From the NCBI RefSeq assembly GCF_963378095.1, contig NZ_OY726397.1, positions 248,001-312,000 of the forward strand: DNA of 64,000 nucleotides. Reading direction: 5' to 3'. The number at the start of each line of letters is the position of its first letter. Position 1 is the first letter of the stretch. Below the pieces are notes generated by a model, which was not told the origin of the DNA, searched no databases, and worked only from the letters and a program-made list of their open reading frames with translations. A program made the position numbers and the translations under genes. This DNA comes from Mycolicibacterium sp. MU0053 (GTDB lineage: Bacteria > Actinomycetota > Actinomycetes > Mycobacteriales > Mycobacteriaceae). Below are positions 18,290 to 28,364 of this stretch, piece after piece.

Positions 18290-20694
18290 GATCCGTCGGT
18301 CCCCTCGACATCCTCGATCACCGCGGCCGTCGGGCCGCCGACGGGACCCGGTGCCGGTCCCCGCCCGGGCCCGACTCTGCGCAGTGCGGCCGCCGCAGTC
18401 TTGAACACCGGCTGCTTGGACACCGGATCCCAATCGGTGAGCGTGAGTTCGTTGGCGGCCCGGTGATGTCCACCCGCCTGGGAAGGACGGTCCCAGTAAC
18501 CGTAGTGGAACGGCAGAAAGACCACGCCGGAACGGATTTCGGTGATCCGTGCCGCCGCCAGGACGCAACCGCGCGGAGTGCGAATCTCCACCAGATCGCT
18601 AGCGGCGATCCCGAGCCGCCGAGCATCGGCGCCTGAGATCTCGACCCAGACCTGCGGGGCGGCGGCGTTGAGTTCCGGTGTTCGGCCGGTCTTGGTGCGG
18701 GTGTGGAAGTGATACACGGTGCGCCCGGTGATCAGCGCAAACGGATACTCCGAAGACGGCCGCTCATGCGCCGGGACGTACTCGGCGGCCTTGATGATCG
18801 CCTTGCCGTGCGGATTCATCGCGCGGTATTCGGTGGGTTCCAACGGGGCCCCGGTGATCAGGTCCTTGCCGTAGGCCTCGCAGTAGTCCGGTGCGGCCCA
18901 GAACTTTCCGTCGGCATACAACCGTTCGGTACCGTCGGGATGTTCGTCGTTGCAGGGCCATTGGATGCCGCTGCCGCCGCGCAACTTTTCATAGCTCAGT
19001 CCGGTGTAGTCGCAGGGACGCCCCGCACTGCAGCGCTTCCACGCCTCGAAAGCCTCCTCTGCGCTGTTCCAGGCCGGTAGTGGGCCGCCGTCCTTGTCGC
19101 GAAAATCCATCCGGCGCGCGTAGTCCAGGAAGATCTCCAGATCGCTGCGCGCTTGACCCGGCGGGTCGATCGCCTGCTCCGAAATGTGCACGGTGCGATC
19201 GGTATTGGTGAAGGTGCCGGTCTTCTCGGCCCATGCCGCGGCGGGCAGCACCACATCGGCGAGTTCAGCGGTCTCGGTCAAGAAGATGTCCTGCACCACC
19301 AGGAACAGTCGCGGTTGGGCCAGGATGCGCCGGATCCGGGACAGTTCCGGAAGTGACACCGCGGGGTTCGTCGCGGTCACCCACAGCATGCGCAGCGTGC
19401 CCTCCTCGGCGTAACGCAGCATCTGCATGCAGTGCGTCGGCGGGCCGTAGTGCGGGATCTGGAGCGGCTCGAGGTTCCACAGCTCGGCCAGTTCCGCGAT
19501 GTGGGAGTCATTGGCCCAATTCCGGAATCCCGCCAGGTCGCCATCGGCGCCGCATTCCCGGGTGTTCTCGGCGGTGGGCTGGCCGTTCATCTGCAGGATT
19601 CCACACCCGGGTTTGCCGAGCATCCCGCGCACCAGATGCACGTTGTTCACCTGGACGGCAGCGGCGGTGGCCTGGTGTGATTGGTAGAACCCCTGCAACA
19701 CCGTCGAGAGCAACCGCTCGGCGGTGCCGATGATCTCGGCGGCGCGTTGTAGCTCGGCGGCCTCGATCCGGCAGATCCGCGCGACGCGCTCGGGCGGGAA
19801 TTCCGCTACCCGCTTGCGCAGTTCGTGGTAGCCGACGGTGTGCGCCTCGACGTAGGCATGGTCCACCCAGTCGTGGCGAAGGATCTCGTGGAGCAGCCCG
19901 TTCATCAGAGCGACGTTGGTGCCGGGCAGCGGCGCCAGATGGACGGTGGCGCGCGCAGCGACGGGCGTGGGCCGCGGATCCACACAGACGATCGCCGGCG
20001 GATCGGTGCCCGCCAACCGGTCGAGCATGCGCATCCACAGCACGGTCTGTGTTTCGGCGACGTTGTGTCCGTAGAGCGCAATGACGTCGGCGTGGTCGAC
20101 GTCGGCGTAGGAACCGGGTTGGCCGTCGCAGCCGAACGACTCTTTCAGTGCCTCGCCCGCGGTGGCGGTGCACAGCCGGGTATTGCCGTCGACGTGGTTG
20201 GTGCCGATCGCCCCGTGCGCGATGACACCCTGGGTGTAGTACTCCTCGAGGAACAACTGCCCAGAGGTGTAGAAGCCGATCGAGCTGGGCCCGTGCTCGC
20301 TCAGCAACCGTCGGCTGTGACCGACGATGTCGTTCATCGCGGTGTCCCAGTCGGATTCGACCAGCCGCCCGTCGCGGCGCACCAAGGGAGTGGTCAACCG
20401 GTCGCGCGCGGCGTTGGCCTGCCAGCCGAACAGGTCCTTCACGTCCACGCGGCCGTGGTTCACTCGGTCCACAGCGCGACCACGCACACCGACGATGCGG
20501 CCGTCGCGGACCGCGATGTCGATCCCGTCACCATTGGAATGCAGCACCGCCGCCGATTGCACCCACCGCTGCACCTGGTCCGGTCGGACGCCCTCCTGCA
20601 GATGGGTGTCGACCCGCTGCGGCCAGGTCTCACCTCTGCCATAGGGCGTTCGGCTGCCCCACGGTTCAACGATGCCGTCTCTGGTTTCCGTCAT
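18286..20694 (-). CDS. Molybdopterin oxidoreductase lacking the N-terminal Fe-S cysteines
   Basis: An 802-residue bis-MGD oxidoreductase of the nitrate reductase/formate dehydrogenase superfamily. Catalytic-domain motifs are intact: NTRLCTATA with C175 as probable molybdenum ligand, ALYGHNVAETQ, GKPGCGILQMNGQPTAENTRECGADGDLPG-type segment, and a C-terminal MGD-binding domain (VWVEISGADARRLGIAASDLVEIRTPRG). The usual N-terminal CxxCxxxC...C cluster motif is replaced: residues 42-90 keep the flanking pattern (IAVRDGRIVGVRG, VNHGRVDVKDLFGW) but have no cysteine. Electrons must therefore leave by another route. It is coupled to the helical protein downstream. Substrate unknown. Confidence 0.85.
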   Translation of the reverse strand: MTETRDGIVEPWGSRTPYGRGETWPQRVDTHLQEGVRPDQVQRWVQSAAVLHSNGDGIDIAVRDGRIVGVRGRAVDRVNHGRVDVKDLFGWQANAARDRLTTPLVRRDGRLVESDWDTAMNDIVGHSRRLLSEHGPSSIGFYTSGQLFLEEYYTQGVIAHGAIGTNHVDGNTRLCTATAGEALKESFGCDGQPGSYADVDHADVIALYGHNVAETQTVLWMRMLDRLAGTDPPAIVCVDPRPTPVAARATVHLAPLPGTNVALMNGLLHEILRHDWVDHAYVEAHTVGYHELRKRVAEFPPERVARICRIEAAELQRAAEIIGTAERLLSTVLQGFYQSHQATAAAVQVNNVHLVRGMLGKPGCGILQMNGQPTAENTRECGADGDLAGFRNWANDSHIAELAELWNLEPLQIPHYGPPTHCMQMLRYAEEGTLRMLWVTATNPAVSLPELSRIRRILAQPRLFLVVQDIFLTETAELADVVLPAAAWAEKTGTFTNTDRTVHISEQAIDPPGQARSDLEIFLDYARRMDFRDKDGGPLPAWNSAEEAFEAWKRCSAGRPCDYTGLSYEKLRGGSGIQWPCNDEHPDGTERLYADGKFWAAPDYCEAYGKDLITGAPLEPTEYRAMNPHGKAIIKAAEYVPAHERPSSEYPFALITGRTVYHFHTRTKTGRTPELNAAAPQVWVEISGADARRLGIAASDLVEIRTPRGCVLAAARITEIRSGVVFLPFHYGYWDRPSQAGGHHRAANELTLTDWDPVSKQPVFKTAAAALRRVGPGRGPAPGPVGGPTAAVIEDVEGTDGS

Positions 20695-20831
20695 GCTGTT
20701 CCCACCGTGCGCTCGGATACCCGTGGCCCGGAATCACGAAACGCGGGATTAGCCTGGGTCCGGCGGGCGTTGCATCGTCGAGCACGCTGGCGGCCGCCAC
20801 GGCAGACCACAGAACAGATGCGGGTGCACCC

Positions 20832-21659
20832 ATGAAGTTCGGAATCTCCACGTTCGTCGCCGACGACGGAATCGACCCGGTATCGCTGGCCCGCGCGATC
20901 GAGGAGCGAGGCTTCACGGCGCTGTCGGTCGCCGAGCACACCCAGATCCCGGCGCGGCGGGAGTCGCCGTTCCCGGGCGGCGGCGAGATGCCCGCGAAGT
21001 ACTACCGCAGCCTGGATCCGTTCGTCACGCTCGCGGCCGCGGCGGCGGTGACCTCCACGATCGAACTGATCACCGGCGTCGCGCTGCTCATCCAGCGCGA
21101 CCCGATCATCACGGCGAAGGAGGCCGCCAGCATCGACCTGGTCTCCGGCGGCCGGTTCGTCCTCGGTGTGGGCGCCGGCTGGAACCTCGAGGAGATGCGC
21201 CAGCACGGCACGAATCCGAAGACGCGGGGTGCGCTCCTGGATGAACGGATCGAGGCGATCAAGGCGCTGTGGACCACCGAACCCGCCGAATATCACGGCA
21301 AGCACGTCGATTTCGAGCCGCTCTACATGCGGCCCAAGCCGGTCCGGCAACCACATCCGCCGATCTTCATCGGCGGTGGTTCCGACGCCACGGTCCGGCG
21401 GGTGATTCGCCATGGTGCCGGTTGGATTTCCAATCCGTTGCCGCCCGAGCGACTGGCCACGCTCATCGACGCGATGCGCGACGGCAGCGGTGGCGACGTG
21501 CCACTGGCCATGTTCGGCGCGCCGATCGATCCCGAATATTGGCGTGCCGCAGAGGAACTCGGATTCGATCAGCTGGGCCTGATGTTGCCGACCGTACCGC
21601 GGGATGAATCGCTGCGGCTGCTCGACGACTACGCCGCGCGGGTCGCGCAGTACCGCTGA
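20832..21659 (+). CDS. LLM-class F420-dependent oxidoreductase, putative
   Basis: A 275-residue luciferase-like monooxygenase-fold protein. It begins MKFGISTFVADDGIDPVSLARAIEERGF and contains the family's SLDPFVTLAAAAAVTSTIELITGV and GGRFVLGVGAGWNLEEM segments, which in mycobacteria usually mark F420-dependent enzymes. The TIM-barrel length is typical. It is divergent from the molybdopterin oxidoreductase across 137 bp. The substrate cannot be deduced. Confidence 0.85.
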   Translation: MKFGISTFVADDGIDPVSLARAIEERGFTALSVAEHTQIPARRESPFPGGGEMPAKYYRSLDPFVTLAAAAAVTSTIELITGVALLIQRDPIITAKEAASIDLVSGGRFVLGVGAGWNLEEMRQHGTNPKTRGALLDERIEAIKALWTTEPAEYHGKHVDFEPLYMRPKPVRQPHPPIFIGGGSDATVRRVIRHGAGWISNPLPPERLATLIDAMRDGSGGDVPLAMFGAPIDPEYWRAAEELGFDQLGLMLPTVPRDESLRLLDDYAARVAQYR

Positions 21660-21749
21660 GCGATCCCCCGCGGGGCCCTGCCACCGGACGTCGCGGCTGG
21701 CATGATCGGAAGCGGACACTCGTCGTCGACCACGAACAGGAGTGCACGC

Positions 21750-22178
21750 ATGAGCATCGATGTCGTTTACACCGCGGAATCCACCGCGTCCGGCGGCGGG
21801 CGGGACGGCCACGTCAGATCCACCGACGGACAGATCGACCTGGACACCCGCGCGCCCAAGGAGATGGGCGGCAGCGGCGAGGGCGTCAACCCCGAACTGC
21901 TGTTCGCCGCGGGCTATGCGGCCTGCTTCCTGAGCGCGCTGCGCCTGGTGGCCAAGGGCGAGAAGGTCGCGCTCGACGATGCCAGCGGCATCACCGCCCG
22001 GATCGGCATCGGCAAGGACGCCGAGGGTGGCTTCGGGCTGACCGCCGAGCTGGTCGGCTACCTGCCCGGCCTGGAGCAGCAGCACGCCGACGAGCTGATG
22101 CGCAAGGCCCACGGCGTGTGTCCGTACTCCAAGGCCACCCGGGGCAACTTCGACGTCACGCTGCTGGCCAAGGTCTGA
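21750..22178 (+). CDS. OsmC/Ohr-family organic hydroperoxide resistance protein
   Basis: A 142-residue Ohr-type thiol peroxidase. Both reactive cysteines are present: C59 in AAGYAACFLSAL and C124 in AHGVCPYSKATRGN, the second carrying the Ohr signature VCPYSKATRGN. These enzymes reduce organic hydroperoxides using lipoyl or mycothiol-type thiols. The ATG at 21750 follows an AGGAG ribosome site. The next gene begins 3 bp after its stop. Confidence 0.92.
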   Translation: MSIDVVYTAESTASGGGRDGHVRSTDGQIDLDTRAPKEMGGSGEGVNPELLFAAGYAACFLSALRLVAKGEKVALDDASGITARIGIGKDAEGGFGLTAELVGYLPGLEQQHADELMRKAHGVCPYSKATRGNFDVTLLAKV

Positions 22179-22181
22179 TCG

Positions 22182-22841
22182 GTGCGGACCACCCTCCGGC
22201 GCGCCCTGACTCTGACCCTGGCCCCGGCGCTCGCGCTCGCCCTCACCCCGGCGGTGGCCGCGCACGCGCGCCCCTCCGATCCGGGCGTGGTGAACTACGC
22301 GGTCCTGGGCAAGGGATCGGTGAGCAACATCGTGGGCGGACCGATCCGGACCGAGTCGGTGTTCGGTGCGCCGTTCCAGGCCTTCTCCGTGGACGTCCCG
22401 GCCTGCAACAACTGGGCCGACATCGGCCTGCCCGAGGTCTACAACGACCCCGACCTCGCCTCGTTCAACGGCGCGACCGCGCAGACCTCGCCGACCGACG
22501 AGACCCACTTCGTCAAACAGGCCCTCGGTGTCTTCGCCAACTCGGACGCGGCGAATCGGGCCTACCACCGCGTCGTCGACCGCAGCGCCGGCTGCGACGG
22601 CCAGACCGCCACCATGCGACTGGACAACGGCGCGGTGCAGGTGTGGACCTTCAACGGGGCCACCGCGGGCGCCGCGGACACTGCCTGGGTCAAGCAGCTC
22701 GCCGGCGCCGATCGTCGCTGCTTCGTCCAAACCAGGCTGCGGGAGAACGTCGTGTTGCAGGCCAAGGTGTGCCAATCCGGCAACGCCGGCCCGGCCGTGA
22801 ACGTGCTGGCCGGGGCCATGCAGAACAGCCTGGGCCAATAA
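22182..22841 (+). CDS. Exported PknH-like sensor-domain protein, Rv3705c-like
   Basis: A 219-residue exported protein starting at GTG 22182. It has a signal peptide (LTLTLAPALALALTPAVAAHA) followed by a PknH-like extracellular sensor domain with four cysteines (VPACNN, AGCDG, RRCFVQ, AKVCQSG) in the disulfide spacing of that family. In M. tuberculosis, Rv3705c occupies the same position next to egtA. It probably binds a ligand at the cell surface. A free-standing sensor domain without a kinase is usual for this family. Confidence 0.82.
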   Translation: MRTTLRRALTLTLAPALALALTPAVAAHARPSDPGVVNYAVLGKGSVSNIVGGPIRTESVFGAPFQAFSVDVPACNNWADIGLPEVYNDPDLASFNGATAQTSPTDETHFVKQALGVFANSDAANRAYHRVVDRSAGCDGQTATMRLDNGAVQVWTFNGATAGAADTAWVKQLAGADRRCFVQTRLRENVVLQAKVCQSGNAGPAVNVLAGAMQNSLGQ

Positions 22842-22914
22842 TTCGGGAAGCCCGCGCCCAGCTTTCCGTCGATAATGGCGGGCGCTTGTCGGTGCCATCG
22901 TCGAGGATGGACCC

Positions 22915-24195
22915 ATGACGTTCGTCGTCGCACCGCCCGGCGAGGCACGCGACCGGCACGACGCATACGAGCTTGTGGGGTCGGCCGAGGCCGCGCAGTA
23001 CATCAGCGCGGCCAGCCTCGTCGACGGGCAGGTCGGTCGGGTCGGCCTGGAGACCGAGGCGCACTGCATCGACCTGTCCGATCCGCAGCGCCGGCCGTCC
23101 TGGTCCGAGATCGGCGCCGTGATCGCCGACATCGGTCCGCTGCCGGGCCGAAGCCGGATCACCCTCGAACCGGGCGGGGCCGTGGAACTGTCCGGACCGC
23201 CGGCCGACGGACCGGTGGCCGCGATCGCCGCGATGAGCGCCGACCGCGCGGTGTTGCACGCGGCGTTCGCCGAGGCCGGGCTGGGCTTGCTGTTGCTGGG
23301 CGCGGACCCGTTGCGTCGCCCGCAGCGGATCAACCCGGGCGACCGCTACGCGGCCATGGAGCAGTTCTTCGCGGCCAGCGGTACCGCGGAGGCCGGCGAC
23401 GCGATGATGACGTCCACGGCGTCGATCCAGGTCAACCTCGAGGCGGGCCCGCGTGAAGGCTGGGCCGGAAGAGTAAGGCTCGCGCACGCGTTGGGACCGA
23501 CGATGATCGCGATCGCCGCCAACTCGCCGCTGCTGTCCGGGCGGTTCACCGGCTGGGCCTCCACCCGCCAACAGGTCTGGGGACGGCTGGACTCGGCGCG
23601 GTGCGGGCCGGTCCTCGGCGCCAGCGGGGTGGATCCGGCCACCGACTGGGCGCGCTACGCGCTGAAGGCGCCCGTGATGCTGGTGCGCGACCCCGCGGCG
23701 GTGCCCGTCGTGGACTGGGTGCCCTTCACCGACTGGGTCGACGGCCGGGTGCTGCTCGGAGGTCGCCGGCCCACCACCGCGGACCTGGACTACCACCTGA
23801 CGACGCTGTTCCCGCCCGTGCGGCCCCGGGGCTGGCTGGAGATCCGCTATCTGGACGCGGTCCCCGATGCGCTGTGGCCCGCGGTGGTGTTCACCCTGAC
23901 CACCCTGCTCGACGACCCCGACGCCGCCGCGGTGGCCGCCGAGGCGGTCGCGCCGGTCGCGACCGCCTGGGACACCGCGGCGCGCCTCGGGCTGCGGGAC
24001 CGGCACATCTACGACGCCGCGGTGGCCTGCGTGGCGGCGGCGGCGGCGCTGGCGCCGCCGGAACTCGCCGGGGCGATGAACCTGCTCGTAGACGCCGTCG
24101 ACCGCGGCCGCTGCCCTGCCGACGTCTTCGCCGACACCGCCGTCCAGATCGGCATCGGACCCGCCACCGTGGCACTGGCGCAAGGAGACCCGTGA
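22915..24195 (+). CDS. egtA: Ergothioneine synthesis glutamate-cysteine ligase EgtA
   Basis: A 426-residue GCS2-family ligase that joins glutamate and cysteine to gamma-glutamylcysteine, the sulfur donor for ergothioneine. The sequence carries the conserved [11 protein letters not shown] block (EgtA/GshA glutamate-binding region), [11 protein letters not shown], and the [13 protein letters not shown] substrate segment. It is the first gene of a five-gene operon; its stop overlaps the GTG of egtB as GTGA. Length and position match Rv3704c. Confidence 0.94.
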   Translation: MTFVVAPPGEARDRHDAYELVGSAEAAQYISAASLVDGQVGRVGLETEAHCIDLSDPQRRPSWSEIGAVIADIGPLPGRSRITLEPGGAVELSGPPADGPVAAIAAMSADRAVLHAAFAEAGLGLLLLGADPLRRPQRINPGDRYAAMEQFFAASGTAEAGDAMMTSTASIQVNLEAGPREGWAGRVRLAHALGPTMIAIAANSPLLSGRFTGWASTRQQVWGRLDSARCGPVLGASGVDPATDWARYALKAPVMLVRDPAAVPVVDWVPFTDWVDGRVLLGGRRPTTADLDYHLTTLFPPVRPRGWLEIRYLDAVPDALWPAVVFTLTTLLDDPDAAAVAAEAVAPVATAWDTAARLGLRDRHIYDAAVACVAAAAALAPPELAGAMNLLVDAVDRGRCPADVFADTAVQIGIGPATVALAQGDP

Positions 24196-25463
24196 GCACC
24201 CACCAGCATCTCGCCGACGGACTCACCCGGGCCCGGGACCGGACCCTGAGCCTGGCGCGCTTCGACGACGACGAACTGCACCGGCAGTACCACCCGTTGA
24301 TGAGCCCGCTGGTGTGGGACCTCGCCCACATCGCCCAACAGGAGGAACTCTGGCTGCTGCGCGACGGCCGACCGGAGGTGCCGGGGTTGCTGGACCCCGG
24401 GATCGAGGGCCTCTACGACGCCTTCGTCCATCCCCGCGCCAGCCGTGCCGACCTGCCGCTGCTGACGCCGCGGCAGGCGCACTCGTATCTGAAGACCGTG
24501 CGGGAACAGGTTTTCGACGTTCTCGACCGGCTGCCCGAGGACGACCCGGCCTTCGACTTCGGCCTGGTGATCAGCCACGAGAACCAACACGACGAGACCA
24601 TGCTACAGGCGCTGAATCTGCGCACGGGCGCGCCGATCCTGCCCGCGGGAGACCCGGTTCCGGGGGCCCGACCCGGAGTGGCCGGCACGTCGGTGCGGGT
24701 TCCCGGCGGACCGTTCGTGCTCGGCGTCGACGCCGCCGCGGAACCGCATTCGCTGGACAACGAACGGCCCGCGCACGTCGTCGACGTGCCGGCCTTCCGC
24801 ATCGGTCGGGTGCCGGTCACCAACGCGGAATGGCAGCAGTTCATCGACGACGGCGGCTATCAGGAACCGCGGTGGTGGACGCCGCGCGGTTGGGCGCACC
24901 GCACCGAGGCGGGTCTGCGCGCGCCCCAGTTCTGGAGCGGCGGCCTGCGGACCCGGTTCGGTCACATCGAACCCATCCCCGCCGACGAACCCGTGCAGCA
25001 CATCACGTATTTCGAGGCGCAGGCCTACGCCGCGTGGGCCGGTGCGCGGCTGCCCACCGAGGTGGAATGGGAGAAGGCCTGCGCGTGGGACCCGCACACC
25101 GCGACCCGGCGGCGCTACCCGTGGGGGGACGCAGCACCGGATGCGACGGTCGCCAACCTCGGTGGCGCGGCGCTGCGGCCGGCCCCGGTGGGCGCCTACC
25201 CGGGCGGGGCGTCGGCCTACGGGGCCGAGCAGATGCTGGGCGAGGTGTGGGAGTGGACCAGTTCGCCGCTGCGGCCGTGGCCGGGTTTCACCCCGATGGT
25301 CTACGAGCGCTACAGCCGGCCCTTCTTCGACGGCGACTACCGCGTGCTGCGCGGCGGGTCGTGGGCCGTCGCCGCCGACATCCTGCGACCGAGCTTCCGC
25401 AACTGGGACCATCCGATCCGGCGGCAGATCTTCGCCGGTGTGCGACTGGCCTGGGACAGCTGA
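24192..25463 (+). CDS. egtB: Hercynine oxygenase (sulfoxide synthase) EgtB
   Basis: A 423-residue non-haem iron enzyme that joins gamma-glutamylcysteine to hercynine with oxygen, making the sulfoxide. The N-terminal DinB-like domain supplies the three iron histidines: H46 in [11 protein letters not shown], and H129 and H133 in [11 protein letters not shown]. The C-terminal FGE-sulfatase domain begins [13 protein letters not shown] and ends [17 protein letters not shown]. The GTG start overlaps the egtA stop. The next gene overlaps its stop by one base. Confidence 0.95.
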   Translation: MSTHQHLADGLTRARDRTLSLARFDDDELHRQYHPLMSPLVWDLAHIAQQEELWLLRDGRPEVPGLLDPGIEGLYDAFVHPRASRADLPLLTPRQAHSYLKTVREQVFDVLDRLPEDDPAFDFGLVISHENQHDETMLQALNLRTGAPILPAGDPVPGARPGVAGTSVRVPGGPFVLGVDAAAEPHSLDNERPAHVVDVPAFRIGRVPVTNAEWQQFIDDGGYQEPRWWTPRGWAHRTEAGLRAPQFWSGGLRTRFGHIEPIPADEPVQHITYFEAQAYAAWAGARLPTEVEWEKACAWDPHTATRRRYPWGDAAPDATVANLGGAALRPAPVGAYPGGASAYGAEQMLGEVWEWTSSPLRPWPGFTPMVYERYSRPFFDGDYRVLRGGSWAVAADILRPSFRNWDHPIRRQIFAGVRLAWDS

Positions 25464-26164
25464 TGTGTCGGCATCTGGGCTGGCTGGGCGCGCCGGTGTC
25501 GGTGCATTCGCTGGTGCTGGAACCGCCCAACGGCCTGCTGGTGCAGTCGTATGCGCCGCGCCGGCAGAAGCACGGGCTGATGAACGCCGACGGCTGGGGC
25601 GTCGGGTTCTACTCACCCGACCTGCCCGCGGGCGGGCCGGCCCGGTGGCGCAGCGCCGCCCCGCTGTGGGGCGACGCGTCGTTCGCCTCGGTGGCGCCCG
25701 CGTTGTCGAGCGGCTGCGTGGTGGCCGCGGTGCGCTCGGCGACCATCGGCATGCCGATCGAATCCTGCGCCAGTGCCCCGTTCAGCGACGGCCGCTGGCT
25801 GTTGTCGCACAACGGGATCGTCGACCGCGCGGTGCTGCCGGCGTCCTCGGCCACCGAGTCGGTGGTCGACAGCGCGGTGCTGGCCGCGCACCTCTTCGCG
25901 CGCGGCCTGGACAATCTCGCCGACACCGTCGCGCAGGTCGGTGCCGACGATCCGAATGCGCGGCTGAACATCCTGGCCGCCGACGGCTCCCGCCTGCTGG
26001 CGACCACCTGGGGTGACACCCTCTCGGTGCTGCGGCGCCCCGATGGGGTGGTGCTGGCCAGCGAACCCTACGACGATCACCCGGATTGGACCGACGTCCC
26101 CGACCGCCACCTCGTCGAGGTTCACGACGGACAGGTGACGCTGACCGCGCTGAAGGGATCATGA
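25463..26164 (+). CDS. egtC: Ergothioneine synthesis gamma-glutamyl amidohydrolase EgtC
   Basis: A 233-residue class II glutamine amidotransferase-fold hydrolase that removes glutamate from the gamma-glutamyl-hercynyl-cysteine sulfoxide. The nucleophile is C2 (MCRHLGWLG), exposed after Met removal. The [10 protein letters not shown] motif and LSHNGIVD segment are typical of the Ntn amidotransferase fold. The ATG overlaps the egtB stop (TGATG), and its own stop overlaps egtD as ATGA. Confidence 0.94.
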   Translation: MCRHLGWLGAPVSVHSLVLEPPNGLLVQSYAPRRQKHGLMNADGWGVGFYSPDLPAGGPARWRSAAPLWGDASFASVAPALSSGCVVAAVRSATIGMPIESCASAPFSDGRWLLSHNGIVDRAVLPASSATESVVDSAVLAAHLFARGLDNLADTVAQVGADDPNARLNILAADGSRLLATTWGDTLSVLRRPDGVVLASEPYDDHPDWTDVPDRHLVEVHDGQVTLTALKGS

Positions 26165-27126
26165 CGGTGCTGCTCTCCAATCACCTGCCCGCCGACCACG
26201 CCGCCCGCGAGCTACGCAACGATGTCCGCGACGGCCTGACCGGAACGCCGAAATCGTTGCCGCCCAAGTGGTTCTACGATGCGGCCGGCAGTGAGCTGTT
26301 CGACCGGATCACCCGGCTGCCCGAGTACTATCCCACCCGCACCGAGGCGGCGATCCTCGCCGAACGCGCGGCCGAAATCGCCGCGGTCAGCGGCGCGGAC
26401 ACCCTGGTCGAGCTGGGCAGCGGCACCTCGGAGAAGACCCGCATGCTGCTCGACGCGCTGCGGGCTGCCGGCACGCTGCGGCGCTTCGTCCCCTTCGACG
26501 TCGACGCCACGATCCTGGCGCAGGCCGGCGCATCGTTGCAGCAGGCGTATCCGGGACTGGAGATCAACGCCGTCTGCGGCGACTTCGAACGCCACCTCGA
26601 CGAGATACCCACCGGCGGAACCAGATTGGTCGCCTTCCTGGGCTCGACCATCGGCAACCTCACCCCCGGTCCCCGGTCGGCGTTCCTGGCGGCGGTGGCC
26701 GAGAACCTGCGACCCGGCGAGCGGCTGCTGCTGGGCACCGATCTGGTCAAGGACACCGCGCGCCTGCTGCGCGCCTATGACGACAGCGCCGGGGTGACGG
26801 CGGCGTTCAACCGCAATGTGCTCGCCGTGATCAATCGCGAGTTGCGCGCCGATTTCGACCTCGCGGCCTTCCGGCACGTCACGCGCTGGAACGCGGCGGC
26901 CCGCCGGATCGAGATGTGGCTGCGGGCCGACCGCGCACAGCGGGTTCACATCGCGGAACTGGATCTCGCGGTCGACTTCGCGGCCGACGAAGAACTACTG
27001 ACCGAGGTGTCCTGCAAGTTCACCGAGGACGGGATCGGCGCCGAACTGGCCGCCGCGGGCCTGACCCGGACCCATTGGTGGACCGATCCGGCCGGGGATT
27101 TCGGCTTGTCGCTGGCGGTCAAGTGA
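26161..27126 (+). CDS. egtD: L-histidine N-alpha-methyltransferase EgtD
   Basis: A 321-residue SAM-dependent enzyme that trimethylates the amino group of histidine to hercynine. SAM-binding motif I is [16 protein letters not shown], followed by [11 protein letters not shown] and the [12 protein letters not shown] loop that is a signature of EgtD/DUF2260. The Tyr in [15 protein letters not shown] near the N-terminus matches the substrate-binding part of the family. It overlaps egtC and egtE by 4 bases each. Confidence 0.95.
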   Translation: MTVLLSNHLPADHAARELRNDVRDGLTGTPKSLPPKWFYDAAGSELFDRITRLPEYYPTRTEAAILAERAAEIAAVSGADTLVELGSGTSEKTRMLLDALRAAGTLRRFVPFDVDATILAQAGASLQQAYPGLEINAVCGDFERHLDEIPTGGTRLVAFLGSTIGNLTPGPRSAFLAAVAENLRPGERLLLGTDLVKDTARLLRAYDDSAGVTAAFNRNVLAVINRELRADFDLAAFRHVTRWNAAARRIEMWLRADRAQRVHIAELDLAVDFAADEELLTEVSCKFTEDGIGAELAAAGLTRTHWWTDPAGDFGLSLAVK

Positions 27127-28283
27127 GCGAACAGGAGCTGCCGCGGAACTGGCGGGCGGCCCGGCCGGCGATGGCCGGCGTGCACCTGGACTCGGCCGCC
27201 TGCGCACGGCAATCGCATGCCGCCATCGAGGCGGCGGCCCAGCACGCCCGTCATGAGGCCGAGGTCGGCGGCTATGTGGCCGCCCAGGCCGCGGCGCCGG
27301 CGCTGGATGCCGGGCGCGCCGCGATCGGGGCGCTGACCGGGATGTCCGCGGCCGACGTCGTGTTCACCACCGGGTCCTGCCATGCGCTGGATCTGCTGCT
27401 GGCGGCCTGGCCGGGGCAGCGCACGCTGGCGTGCCTGCCCGGGGAGTTCGGGCCCAACCTGGCATTGATGGCCGCGCACGGCTTCACCATCCGTGCGCTC
27501 CCGGTCGAGCCGGACGGCCGACTGCGGGTGACCGAGCTGGCGGGGGAGCTGCGGCGCGATCCGCCGGCCCTGGTGCATCTGGACGGCGTGGCCAGCCATC
27601 GCGGCATCGCCCAGCCGATCGCCGAGGCGGCGCAGGTGTGCGCGGCGCACGGCGTCCCGCTGGTGATCGACGCCGCCCAAGCGCTGATCCAGCTGGACTG
27701 CGCCGTCGGTGCGGCCGCGGTGTATTCGTCGTCGCGCAAGTGGTCGGCCGGCCCGCGCGGGGTCGGATTCCTTGCCGTGACGCCCGAGCTCGCGCAGGCC
27801 CTGGTGCGGCGGGTCCCGCCGGCGGACTGGGACATCCCCGGCGGCGCGTGGGAGTCGTTCGAGCACGTCGAGGCCAATCTGGCTGCCCGGCTGGGGTTTT
27901 CGGTGGCCATCGGCGAGATCATGGCCGCCGGTCCGGCGGCGGTGCGGCGGCGCCTGGCCGCGGTGGGCGCGGCCACCCGTTCCGCGCTCGACGGCGTCGC
28001 CGGTTGGCGGGTGGTGGAACGCGCCGACGAGCCGACCGCCATCACCACGCTGCTCCCGCCCGACGGCCTCGACCCCGCCGCCATCCGCGCCGCGCTGATC
28101 GCCGAACACGGCATCGTCACCACCGCGGCCGAGGCGGCCCGGGCGCCGTTCGAGCTGACCGGACCCGTGCTACGGCTGTCCCCGCACGTCGATGCCACCG
28201 TCGAGGACCTCGAGCAGGTGGTCGCGGCGCTGACGGCGCTCACCCCGGGGAGCTCGGGCAATACACCAACGCCGCGCAGCTAG
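27123..28283 (+). CDS. egtE: Ergothioneine synthesis PLP-dependent C-S lyase EgtE
   Basis: A 386-residue aminotransferase class V-fold enzyme that cleaves hercynylcysteine sulfoxide to ergothioneine. The start is GTG 27123 ([15 protein letters not shown]), overlapping the egtD stop. The PLP lysine is in [17 protein letters not shown], preceded by the PLP-pyridine aspartate in [15 protein letters not shown]. It completes egtABCDE. The C-terminus is low-complexity (SGNTPTPRS). Confidence 0.92.
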   Translation: MSEQELPRNWRAARPAMAGVHLDSAACARQSHAAIEAAAQHARHEAEVGGYVAAQAAAPALDAGRAAIGALTGMSAADVVFTTGSCHALDLLLAAWPGQRTLACLPGEFGPNLALMAAHGFTIRALPVEPDGRLRVTELAGELRRDPPALVHLDGVASHRGIAQPIAEAAQVCAAHGVPLVIDAAQALIQLDCAVGAAAVYSSSRKWSAGPRGVGFLAVTPELAQALVRRVPPADWDIPGGAWESFEHVEANLAARLGFSVAIGEIMAAGPAAVRRRLAAVGAATRSALDGVAGWRVVERADEPTAITTLLPPDGLDPAAIRAALIAEHGIVTTAAEAARAPFELTGPVLRLSPHVDATVEDLEQVVAALTALTPGSSGNTPTPRS

Positions 28284-28298
28284 GGACTTCTGGCCCTG

Positions 28299-28321
28299 CC
28301 GCCGCGCCACCTCCGCGGCGG
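28299..28321 (+). terminator. GC hairpin after egtE (candidate terminator without a clear T-tract)
   Basis: An 8-bp perfect stem CCGCCGCG / CGCGGCGG with a 7-nt loop sits 15 bp after the egtE stop. It has no good T run, so it may be only a pause or RNA-stabilising hairpin. Confidence 0.35.
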
Positions 28322-28364
28322 ATGCTGGTACCGAACGTCACACATAGTTCGGAGGTGGTCGGCC

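Noticed and set aside
20691..23333. An 880-residue minus-strand open frame
   Set aside because: It covers the antisense of the LLM oxidoreductase, OsmC and sensor-domain genes and has no domain features.
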